The position numbers and the translations under genes were made by a program. 64,000 nt of DNA from Inquilinus limosus_F (GTDB lineage: Bacteria; Pseudomonadota; Alphaproteobacteria; DSM-16000; Inquilinaceae), in NCBI RefSeq assembly GCF_051487185.1, contig NZ_JAHVDK010000001.1, positions 1 to 64,000 of the forward strand, read 5' to 3'. Below, in pieces: positions 57,977-64,000 of this stretch; the stretch's first letter is position 1; each line of letters begins with the position of its first letter. Below the pieces are notes generated by a model. It searched no databases. It was not told where the DNA came from and worked only from the letters and a program-made list of their open reading frames with translations.

Positions 57977-58900
57977 ATGCTGGCCACTGTGTTCGCCCCG
58001 AAGTTCCTGCTCGTCTACGCCTATATCGCCTCGGCGCTGTGGGTGCATTTCCGCGGCCAGGTGCGGCACCGCTTCACCCGCCAGCTGACCGACCATTCGA
58101 CCTTCTTCGCGCCGATCAACTGCTTCATGTACCTGTTCTCGCGGGTGCCGAGCACGCCGTATCACGACCCGCGCAGCTTCCCGGAGCTGCAGGTGCTGAA
58201 GGACAACTGGCACGTCTTCCGCGAGGAGGCGATGCGGCTGCAGGAAGAGGGCGACATCAAGGGCTCGGACAAGCTCGACGACGTCGGCTTCAACTCCTTC
58301 TTCCGGCGCGGCTGGAAGCGCTACTACCTGAAGTGGTACGGCGATCCGCTGCCCTCGGCCGCGGCGCAGTGCCCGCGCTCGGTCGACATCGTGCAGAGCA
58401 TCCCGAGCCTGAAGGCGGCGATGTTCACCTCGCTGCCGCCGGGCGGCAAGCTGGTGGCGCATCGCGACCCCTACGCCGGCTCGCTGCGCTACCATCTCGG
58501 CCTGATGACGCCGAACGACGACCGCTGCCGCATCGTCGTCGACGGCAAGTCCTACAGCTGGCGCGACGGCGAGGACGTGGTCTTCGACGAGACCTTCATC
58601 CACTACGCCGAGAACTTCTCCGACGGGAACCGGGTGATCCTGTTCTGCGACGTCGAGCGGCCGATGCGCTTCCGCTGGGCACTGGCGGTGAACCGCTTCT
58701 TCGCCAAGTACCTGATCCAGGCCGGCGCCACCCGCAACGCCGACGGCGACAAGGTATCCTGGGTCAACCGGGCGTTCAGCTACGTCTATCCGGTCCGGGC
58801 CTTCTTCAAGAAGGTGAAGAAGAAGAACCGCAAGCTGTACTACACGATCAAATACGTCTTCTTCGGCGGGCTGCTGGCGGCGTTCCTGGCCTTCGTCTGA
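57977..58900 (+). CDS. LpxO-like aspartyl/asparaginyl beta-hydroxylase
   Basis: This 307-residue membrane-anchored Fe(II)/2-oxoglutarate dioxygenase has its start at ATG 57977, since GGAGG at 57962-57966 is well spaced for it and too close for the ATG at 57968. Iron ligands fit HRDPYAGSLRYHLGL (about 178) and DETFIHYAENFSDGNRVIL (about 220), with a following arginine. Terminal hydrophobic segments anchor it. In enterobacteria LpxO adds a 2-hydroxyl to a lipid A acyl chain. Specificity here (lipid A or protein) is inferred. Confidence 0.82.
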   Translation: MLATVFAPKFLLVYAYIASALWVHFRGQVRHRFTRQLTDHSTFFAPINCFMYLFSRVPSTPYHDPRSFPELQVLKDNWHVFREEAMRLQEEGDIKGSDKLDDVGFNSFFRRGWKRYYLKWYGDPLPSAAAQCPRSVDIVQSIPSLKAAMFTSLPPGGKLVAHRDPYAGSLRYHLGLMTPNDDRCRIVVDGKSYSWRDGEDVVFDETFIHYAENFSDGNRVILFCDVERPMRFRWALAVNRFFAKYLIQAGATRNADGDKVSWVNRAFSYVYPVRAFFKKVKKKNRKLYYTIKYVFFGGLLAAFLAFV

Positions 58901-58918
58901 TATTTTTTTCATCACCCG

Positions 58919-59040
58919 GTCATCCCGGGCGCCTTGCCGCACTCCGTGACGCGCCGCAGAACCGGGATCTCGTCGAGAATTGCGCCGAGATCCCGTGTCT
59001 GCGTCGCGGCCCTTCGCGCCGCAGCGCGCACGGGATGACG
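58919..59040. repeat. GTCATCCCG-type inverted repeat
   Basis: The left end GTCATCCCGGGCG and the right end CGCACGGGATGACG are near complements, with GAGATCCCG and CGGGATCTC inside. It occupies most of the 165-bp gap between the LpxO-like gene and the next gene, in which no other feature is seen. Confidence 0.7.
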
Positions 59041-59065
59041 ATCAATTTATCGACCCGCTGATATA

Positions 59066-59941
59066 ATGAACGGCGTGACCGCCTTCGACCGCTTTATCGC
59101 CATCGACTGGTCCGGCGCCCGCGGCGCCTATGACGGCATCGCCGTCGCCGAGTGCCGGACCGGCGCCAACGGGCCGGTGCTGCTGCCGCCGCCCTCCGGC
59201 CGGCGCTGGACCCGTGGCGCCGTGGCGGAATGGATCGAGGCGGAGGCCGGGCGCGGCCCTCGCATGCTTGTGGGAATCGACTGCGCCTTCTCGCTGCCCT
59301 TCGCCGTCGCCGCCGGTTATCTGCCGGCCGGCGGCGATGCCCGGGCCCTGTGGGCGCTGGTCGACCGGGTCGCGGCCGAGGCGCCCGATTTCCACGGCGC
59401 CGGCTTCGCCCGTCATGCCGACTACGTCGCCGATTTCTGGCATCGCGGCCCGCGTCCGGCCGGCTGGGCCGAGCCGCACCGCGCCGCCGAGATGGCCTGC
59501 CGCCGCGACGGGCTGGGCGCGCCCGACAGCCCGTTCAAGCAGTTCGGGCCGAAGACGGTCGGGCCCGGGGCGCTGGCCGGGATGCGGGTGCTGCACCATC
59601 TGCGCACGCGACTGGACGGGCAGCTTGCCATCTGGCCGTTCGAGGCGCCGGCGGCGCATCCGCTGGTGCTGGTCGAGATCTTCCCGCGCCTGTTCTGGCG
59701 CCGGGCCGGGCGCACGGCCAGCGCCAAGGTGCGCGACCGCGCCGATCTCGATGCCGCCTTGGCGCGGCTCGGCAGCGGGCCGGCCGGGGCGCCTGATCCG
59801 CTGACCGACCACGCCACCGACGCGCTGATCGCCGCGGCCGGGCTGCGGGCGCTGGCCGTGGACCCCGCCGTCTGGTCGCCGCCGGGGCTCGACCCCGCCA
59901 CCGCCCGGACCGAGGGCTGGATCTTCGGGGTGCGGGGATGA
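59066..59941 (+). CDS. Putative RNase H-like fold protein, unknown function
   Basis: This 291-residue protein has a pattern like RuvC/DUF429-type RNase H folds: FIAIDWSGARGAYDGIAVAE with D14, MLVGIDCAFSLP with D72, and TDHATDALIAAAGLRALA with aspartates near 247-252. The reading is based on motif spacing only. The substrate may be a nucleic acid or a small molecule. It overlaps the next gene by 4 bp (ATGA), so the two are translated together. Confidence 0.65.
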   Translation: MNGVTAFDRFIAIDWSGARGAYDGIAVAECRTGANGPVLLPPPSGRRWTRGAVAEWIEAEAGRGPRMLVGIDCAFSLPFAVAAGYLPAGGDARALWALVDRVAAEAPDFHGAGFARHADYVADFWHRGPRPAGWAEPHRAAEMACRRDGLGAPDSPFKQFGPKTVGPGALAGMRVLHHLRTRLDGQLAIWPFEAPAAHPLVLVEIFPRLFWRRAGRTASAKVRDRADLDAALARLGSGPAGAPDPLTDHATDALIAAAGLRALAVDPAVWSPPGLDPATARTEGWIFGVRG

Positions 59942-60621
59942 GGGCGCTGCGCCTGCTGCTGGCGACCATCGCCGCGCTGGCCGCGGGGCTGCTCGGCCTC
60001 GCCGTGCTGTACATCGGCGCCGCCCTGGCGCTGGCCCTGATACCGGTCGGCGGCCGGGTGCAGCAGGCCACGCCGGGCGATCCGCCAGCCTATGTCTGCG
60101 CCACCCTCACGCACACCGATATCGTGCTGCCGGCGCGGGACGGGCTGGTCGACTGGATCGCGGTGTTCCCGGATGCGGCGCCCGTCGCCTTCGTGCCGAA
60201 CCTGCACGTCGCCTTCGGCTGGGGCGACCTGACCTTCTACCGCGAGACCCCGACCTGGGCCGATCTCCGCTTCCGCACCGCGATGGCGGCGCTGTTCGGC
60301 GGCGGCCCCACCGCCCTGCACGTCATCTATGTCGTGGACCCGGCCGGCCATCCCGGCTGCACCCGGCTGGCGCTGGACCGGGAGGGGCGGGCGGCGCTGA
60401 TGGGCTTCATCCGCGCCACCGCCGCGCTAGGTCCGGACGGGCGCGGGGTCTTGGCGGCGCCGCCGGGCCTCGGCACCCACGAGGCCTTCTATGCCGCGCA
60501 CGGCACCTATCGCCCCTGGTTTACCTGCAATGAGTGGACCGCCGAGGCACTGCGGGCGGCCGGGGCGCCGACCGCGCTGTGGGCGCCGTTCAGCTTCGGC
60601 GTCATGTGGCCGCTGGGGTGA
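59938..60621 (+). CDS. DUF2459 family membrane-anchored protein
   Basis: This 227-residue protein has an N-terminal hydrophobic anchor (LRLLLATIAALAAGLLGLAVLYIGAALALALI in the first 35 residues) and the conserved pattern VCATLTHTDIVLPA, VAFGWGDLTFY, TALHVIYV and FTCNEWTAEALRAAGAP. The family sits near urease genes in some bacteria but is uncharacterised. The conserved His, Asp and Cys suggest an enzyme or metal site. It starts in the stop of the preceding gene. Confidence 0.75.
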   Translation: MRALRLLLATIAALAAGLLGLAVLYIGAALALALIPVGGRVQQATPGDPPAYVCATLTHTDIVLPARDGLVDWIAVFPDAAPVAFVPNLHVAFGWGDLTFYRETPTWADLRFRTAMAALFGGGPTALHVIYVVDPAGHPGCTRLALDREGRAALMGFIRATAALGPDGRGVLAAPPGLGTHEAFYAAHGTYRPWFTCNEWTAEALRAAGAPTALWAPFSFGVMWPLG

Positions 60622-60624
60622 GCG

Positions 60625-61128
60625 TCAGCGCCGCTGCCGGCGCTTGCGTGGCTCCGGCTGCTTCGGCACGAAGCCCTCGGCGTCACCGTCGGCCGTCTTG
60701 TCGGCATAGGAGACGGCGCGGCCCTGATAGGGGCCCTGGGCGGTCGAGATGAACTGGATCGTGCTGCCGAGCTCGTAGAGCTTGGCGCAGCGCTCCTCGC
60801 CTTCGCGGAAGCTCAGGCACAGCTCGTCCCGGTCGTCCGGCACGCGCCAGCGGCCGCGGAAGGTGGTGCGCCGGTCGCGGTACCAGAGCTGCCCGTCCGG
60901 GGCGAAATACTCGGTCCAGGCGTCGCCGGCCTTCGCGGTGTTGGTGTCGACCGAGAAGGTGCCGTAGACCGTCTTGTCGGTCAGCCGCTGGACCAGCTCC
61001 GGCCCCGCGATCGGCTTGGCGCCGTGTGCCGTTAGGTCCTCCGCGGTCGGATCGGGCGGCAGCGGCTTCGGCCCGCAGCCCGCCAGCAGCCCCAGCAGCA
61101 CGGCTCCCGCCACGATCCCGAGCCTCAT
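60625..61128 (-). CDS. Lipoprotein, unknown function
   Basis: This 167-residue product starts at ATG 61128 (MRLGIVAGAVLLGLLAGCGPK). The lipobox cysteine is about residue 18. The mature part has KTVYGTFSVDTNT, WTEYFAPDGQLWYRDRR and CLSFREGEERCAKLYELG, reminiscent of small periplasmic domains with a disulfide, and ends in an Arg-rich tail. I do not know its role. Convergent with the DUF2459 gene (3 bp gap), and upstream of crcB on the same side. Confidence 0.75.
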   Translation of the reverse strand: MRLGIVAGAVLLGLLAGCGPKPLPPDPTAEDLTAHGAKPIAGPELVQRLTDKTVYGTFSVDTNTAKAGDAWTEYFAPDGQLWYRDRRTTFRGRWRVPDDRDELCLSFREGEERCAKLYELGSTIQFISTAQGPYQGRAVSYADKTADGDAEGFVPKQPEPRKRRQRR

Positions 61129-61218
61129 CGCCCCGTTCTCCCCGTCCTGACCCGACTCGATCCGCTTGTGCGACGACAATATCCCTTTATGCACGGATGG
61201 CGGGAAAATCCAGTGCCC

Positions 61219-61617
61219 TTATGCTCCCTTCAGCGCGTTGATCGCCCCGGCCGCCACGACGCCCAGCCAGACCGCGACGAGGCACAGCAGCACCGACAGC
61301 AGGACGTTGGCGCCGGCCCGCGGCCATTCCCCCGCCTGCATCAGCGCCAGCGTCTGCAGGCTGAAGGAGGAGAAGGTGGTGTAGCCGCCGCACAGCCCGA
61401 CCATGACGAAGATCCGGACGTCCGGGCTGACCATGAAGCGGCCGTCCGGCCCGGTCAGCGCGCCGAAGATCCCGATGACGAAGGAGCCGAGGATGTTGAT
61501 GACCAGCGTGCCCCAGGGAAAGGTCTCGCCGACGCGCTCGGCGATCAGGCCCGAGCACCAGTAGCGCGCCATGCCGCCGAGCGCGCTGCCGGCCGCGACC
61601 CAGAGATAAGCCCTCAC
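61219..61617 (-). CDS. crcB: Fluoride ion channel CrcB/Fluc
   Basis: This 132-residue channel exports fluoride. The start is GTG 61617 with AGGAGGGG about 8 bp before it. It has four membrane helices and the signatures GTLVINILGSFVIGI (with the pore asparagine) and GGYTTFSSFS (the phenylalanine box). The 42 bp to the divergent RluA gene leave no room for a fluoride riboswitch. The DUF190 gene at the window's end belongs to a family often found with crcB. Confidence 0.93.
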   Translation of the reverse strand: MRAYLWVAAGSALGGMARYWCSGLIAERVGETFPWGTLVINILGSFVIGIFGALTGPDGRFMVSPDVRIFVMVGLCGGYTTFSSFSLQTLALMQAGEWPRAGANVLLSVLLCLVAVWLGVVAAGAINALKGA

Positions 61618-61659
61618 GCGACGATCCCCTCCTGCCTTCCCGCATGCTACACAACGCCG

Positions 61660-62745
61660 ATGAGCCGAATGCCAGCCCCGCCGAAGATCCGCAATGCCCA
61701 TCCTGCGCCGAAGCCCCGCGCCGGCGCCACTCCCCGATCCGCGAGCCCGGGCGGGGGTGGGGTGCAGAGCGTCGCGGTGCCGCAGGAGGAGGGCGACCTG
61801 CGGCTCGACCGCTGGTTCCGCCAGCGCTTCCCGGGCCTGACTCATGGAAGGCTGGAGAAGCTGCTGCGCACCGGGCAGATCCGGGTCGACGGCAAGCGGG
61901 CCAAGGCGGCGCAGCGGCTGGAGGCCGGACAGACCATCCGCATCCCGCCGCTCGACGAGGCTGCGGCGCAGCCGCCGGTGCCACGCGCGCCGATGCCGCT
62001 GAAGGCGGAGAAGACGGAGAGCCTGGCAGCGGAGCTGAAGCGCGCCATCCTGCTGATCGATGACGACGTGATCGTGCTGAACAAGCCGGCCGGCCTGGCG
62101 ACCCAGGGCGGCGGCAAGGTCCGGGCGCATGTCGACGGGCTGCTCGACCATCTGCAGTTCGACGCGCGGGAGCGGCCGCGTTTGGTCCATCGCCTGGACC
62201 AGGAGACCTCGGGCGTGCTGCTGATCGGTCGCAGCGCCAAGGCCACAAGGCGGCTGAGCGAGGCGTTCCGCGAGCGTGCGACGCGCAAGGAATACTGGGC
62301 GGTGACGGCCGGCGTGCCGCAGCCGCGCCAGGGCCGCATCGACCTGCCGCTGGCGCGGTCGCCGAACAATGTCGGGCGGGTGGTCGAGGAAGGCGACGCG
62401 GAAGGGCTGCGCGCCGTCACCGACTACACGGTGGTCGAGGCCGCGGCCCAGCACGCCGCCTTCGTCGCGATGTGGCCGGTCACCGGCCGCACGCATCAGC
62501 TGCGTCTGCATATGGCGGCGCTGGGCACGCCGATCCTGGGCGACGGGAAATACGGTGCCGGCAAGGCCGCGATCGCCGGGGCCGAGCTGCCGCGGCAGCT
62601 GCATCTGCACGCCCGCCGGCTGGTGCTGCCGCACCCGACCCGCGGCACCATCGACGTCACCGCCCCGCTGCCGCCGCATATGGCGGCGACCTTCCGCTAT
62701 TTCGACTTCGACCCGAAGGCGAAGCCGGAGGGACCGGAGGACTAG
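61660..62745 (+). CDS. RluA family rRNA pseudouridine synthase
   Basis: This 361-residue enzyme has an S4 domain (about 47-98: LRLDRWFRQRFPGLTHGRLEKLLRTGQIRVDGKRAKAAQRLEAGQTIRIPP) and the catalytic HRLDQETSG with D180. The GRTHQLRLH motif follows. It converts specific uridines in 23S rRNA (RluC-like) or tRNA; the exact site is not told by sequence. An N-terminal Pro/Ala extension of about 40 residues precedes the S4 domain. Divergent from crcB. Confidence 0.93.
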   Translation: MSRMPAPPKIRNAHPAPKPRAGATPRSASPGGGGVQSVAVPQEEGDLRLDRWFRQRFPGLTHGRLEKLLRTGQIRVDGKRAKAAQRLEAGQTIRIPPLDEAAAQPPVPRAPMPLKAEKTESLAAELKRAILLIDDDVIVLNKPAGLATQGGGKVRAHVDGLLDHLQFDARERPRLVHRLDQETSGVLLIGRSAKATRRLSEAFRERATRKEYWAVTAGVPQPRQGRIDLPLARSPNNVGRVVEEGDAEGLRAVTDYTVVEAAAQHAAFVAMWPVTGRTHQLRLHMAALGTPILGDGKYGAGKAAIAGAELPRQLHLHARRLVLPHPTRGTIDVTAPLPPHMAATFRYFDFDPKAKPEGPED

Positions 62746-62764
62746 GAAGGCGCGCGTCGGGACC

Positions 62765-63307
62765 GTGAAGCTGATCATCACCGGATCCGAGGGCAATATC
62801 GGGCGGCGGCTGCGGCGGGCCTTCCCCGGCTGCATCGGCATCGACCGGGCGGCGGGGGCGGAGATCCGCGCCGACCTGTCGGTCGTCGGCTATGGCGACC
62901 CGCTGGTCGCCGCCGTGCTGCGGGATTCGGATGCGCTGATCCATCTGGCGACCTCGGCCGATCCGGACGCGCCGGAGGCGGTGCATTGGCAGGCGGTGGT
63001 CGACGCCGCCCGGCTGTTCGCGGCCTGCGCCGCGCAGGGCGTCGGGCGGATCGTCGTCGCCTCCTCCGACTGGGCCACGCCGAAGAACGGCGCCCCGATC
63101 AACAGCTACGGCCGGTCCAAGCTGGCGCTGGAGAGCTTGGCGGCGATGTATGCGGCGGGGGCGCGCTCGGCCCGCGTGATCCGCGTCGGCTGGGTGCCGC
63201 ACGATCCGGCCGAGCTGACCGCGGCACCGGAGTGGCTGAGGCAGAACCATTGGGACGACGACCGGCTGGTAGCGGAGTTCCGGCGGGCCCTGTGGGCGAC
63301 GGAGTAG
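62765..63307 (+). CDS. NAD-dependent epimerase/dehydratase-like protein
   Basis: This 180-residue protein is a short extended-SDR. GTG 62765 starts MKLIITGSEGNIGRRLRRAF with the Rossmann GxxGxxG loop; ALIHLATSA and the YxxxK of SYGRSKLALESLAAMY follow. It is shorter than normal epimerases (about 300), so the substrate-binding C-terminal part is missing or reduced. It lies 19 bp after the RluA gene and 2 bp before the next gene. Confidence 0.82.
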   Translation: MKLIITGSEGNIGRRLRRAFPGCIGIDRAAGAEIRADLSVVGYGDPLVAAVLRDSDALIHLATSADPDAPEAVHWQAVVDAARLFAACAAQGVGRIVVASSDWATPKNGAPINSYGRSKLALESLAAMYAAGARSARVIRVGWVPHDPAELTAAPEWLRQNHWDDDRLVAEFRRALWATE

Positions 63308-63309
63308 CG

Positions 63310-63882
63310 ATGCCGATCTCGGACGACGATGTCATCGCCTGGGCGATGGAGAACCCGGTGAACACCGCGCTGATGCAGCGGCTGCCGCGCCTCGGCCTGC
63401 GGCAATGCTTCCTGGCTGCCGGATGCGTGTACCAGGCGGTCTGGAACCGGCGCTCCGGCCAGCCGTCGGAGACGGCGATCAAGGATTACGACGTCTTCTA
63501 CTTCGACGACCGCGACCTGTCCTGGGAGGCGGAGGACGCGGTGATCCGAGAGGCGGCTTTCCTGTTCGCGGATCTCGGCGTGCCGGTCGAGATCAAGAAC
63601 CAGGCGCGGGTTCATCTCTGGTACGAGGCGCGCTTCGGCAGCGCCTATCCGCAGCTGCGGTCGGCCACCGACGGCATCGACCGCTACCTGGTGCAATGCA
63701 CCTGCATCGGCATCGACGTGGCCACCGGCCGGCTCTATGCCCCGTACGGGCTGCGGGATCTGTATGACGGCATGCTTCGCATCAACCCGCTGACGAACCC
63801 GCGGCCCGACCTGTTCCGCGCCAAGGCGGAGGCGTATCGGGCGCGCTGGCCCTGGCTGACGATCGTCGACGAGGCACGCTGA
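63310..63882 (+). CDS. Nucleotidyltransferase family protein (PF06042-like)
   Basis: This 190-residue protein matches the small nucleotidyltransferase-like family with FLAAGCVYQAVWNRRSGQ, AIKDYDVFYFDDRDLSWEAED (the D-x-D pair) and RVHLWYEARFGSAYP motifs. The conserved IGI/ATGRLYAPYGLRDLYDG segment follows. The substrate is unknown. It begins 2 bp after the epimerase-like gene, so they are probably one transcription unit with the RluA gene. Confidence 0.85.
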   Translation: MPISDDDVIAWAMENPVNTALMQRLPRLGLRQCFLAAGCVYQAVWNRRSGQPSETAIKDYDVFYFDDRDLSWEAEDAVIREAAFLFADLGVPVEIKNQARVHLWYEARFGSAYPQLRSATDGIDRYLVQCTCIGIDVATGRLYAPYGLRDLYDGMLRINPLTNPRPDLFRAKAEAYRARWPWLTIVDEAR

Positions 63883-63896
63883 GCCGGCTGTGCCGG

Positions 63897-64000
63897 TCAG
63901 GGTCCCGGCGGCTCGGTCCGGGCCGTGCCGTATTGCAGCACCTGCACCTTCTCCAAGGTCACCAGGCCGCTCGACATCATGCCGTCGAGCACCGGCAGGA
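63897..64000 (-). CDS. DUF190 family protein, C-terminal end only
   Basis: The last 33 codons of a leftward gene cut by the window edge read LPVLDGMMSSGLVTLEKVQVLQY then a short tail to the stop at 63897. This pattern is the C-terminus of DUF190 proteins, which have a ferredoxin-like fold and often accompany crcB. Too little is present for more. Confidence 0.65.
   Translation of the reverse strand, partial: LPVLDGMMSSGLVTLEKVQVLQYGTARTEPPGP

Noticed and set aside
61618..61659. Possible fluoride riboswitch before crcB
   Set aside because: Only 42 bp lie between the divergent starts, and no riboswitch-like fold is visible.

Overview
The window is high-GC chromosomal DNA (about 70 % G+C by eye) from an alphaproteobacterium. 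The gene content and local orders (plsY-dprA-topA-rnr, ruvX/gatC-gatA, rpsM-rpsK-rpoA-rplQ followed by a Do protease, rarA, crcB and an RluA enzyme) are what I would expect of the Rhodospirillales, possibly an Inquilinus/Azospirillum relative. That placement is inference from synteny and protein style, not from a marker-gene search. I saw no rRNA, tRNA, prophage, IS transposase or CRISPR array.

Layout. 1-3.3 kb: the end of an unknown minus-strand gene with a 34-bp palindrome before its start, an orphan RTX secretion substrate and a TauE/SafE permease. 3.4-13.9 kb: a minus-strand housekeeping block plsY > tnaA > dprA > topA > rnr > S41 protease, in which tryptophanase looks inserted. 13.9-23.6 kb: accessory genes (MFS exporter, small secreted and lipoproteins, CoA-transferase, OppA-like binding protein, two DUF1127 genes, an AraC and a MocR regulator, a LprI-like protein). 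23.6-33.3 kb: ruvX and gatC-gatA, five unrelated genes, then gatB, a MgtC/DUF4010 membrane protein and a cytochrome c. 33.5-42.8 kb: LuxR regulator, CorA/ZntB-type channel, Pit transporter, agmatinase, a secreted glycine-rich protein with 16-residue tandem repeats, an AhpD-like protein, a frameshifted D-lactate dehydrogenase and HdeD. 43-45.8 kb: the alpha ribosomal operon rpsM-rpsK-rpoA-rplQ with its own promoter and a clear terminator. 46-64 kb: SDR/LysR pair, Do-type protease, RND efflux pair, rarA, VOC/TrmB pair, LpxO-like hydroxylase, several small unknowns, crcB, RluA enzyme, epimerase, nucleotidyltransferase and the end of a DUF190 gene.

The overall pattern is a conserved core skeleton interrupted by cassettes of one to five accessory genes, many of them divergent regulator-target pairs. 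Intergenic spaces hold several families of dispersed palindromic repeats. One family (about 140-150 bp, similar ends) has ends that form the stop codons of two neighbouring genes.

The least explained items are the 48-bp-period repeat gene at 39.1-40.5 kb with its AT-rich upstream region, the mobile-looking palindromic element that creates stop codons, the ldhA frameshift that falls on the catalytic histidine codon, and a short codon-atypical insertion in gatB.
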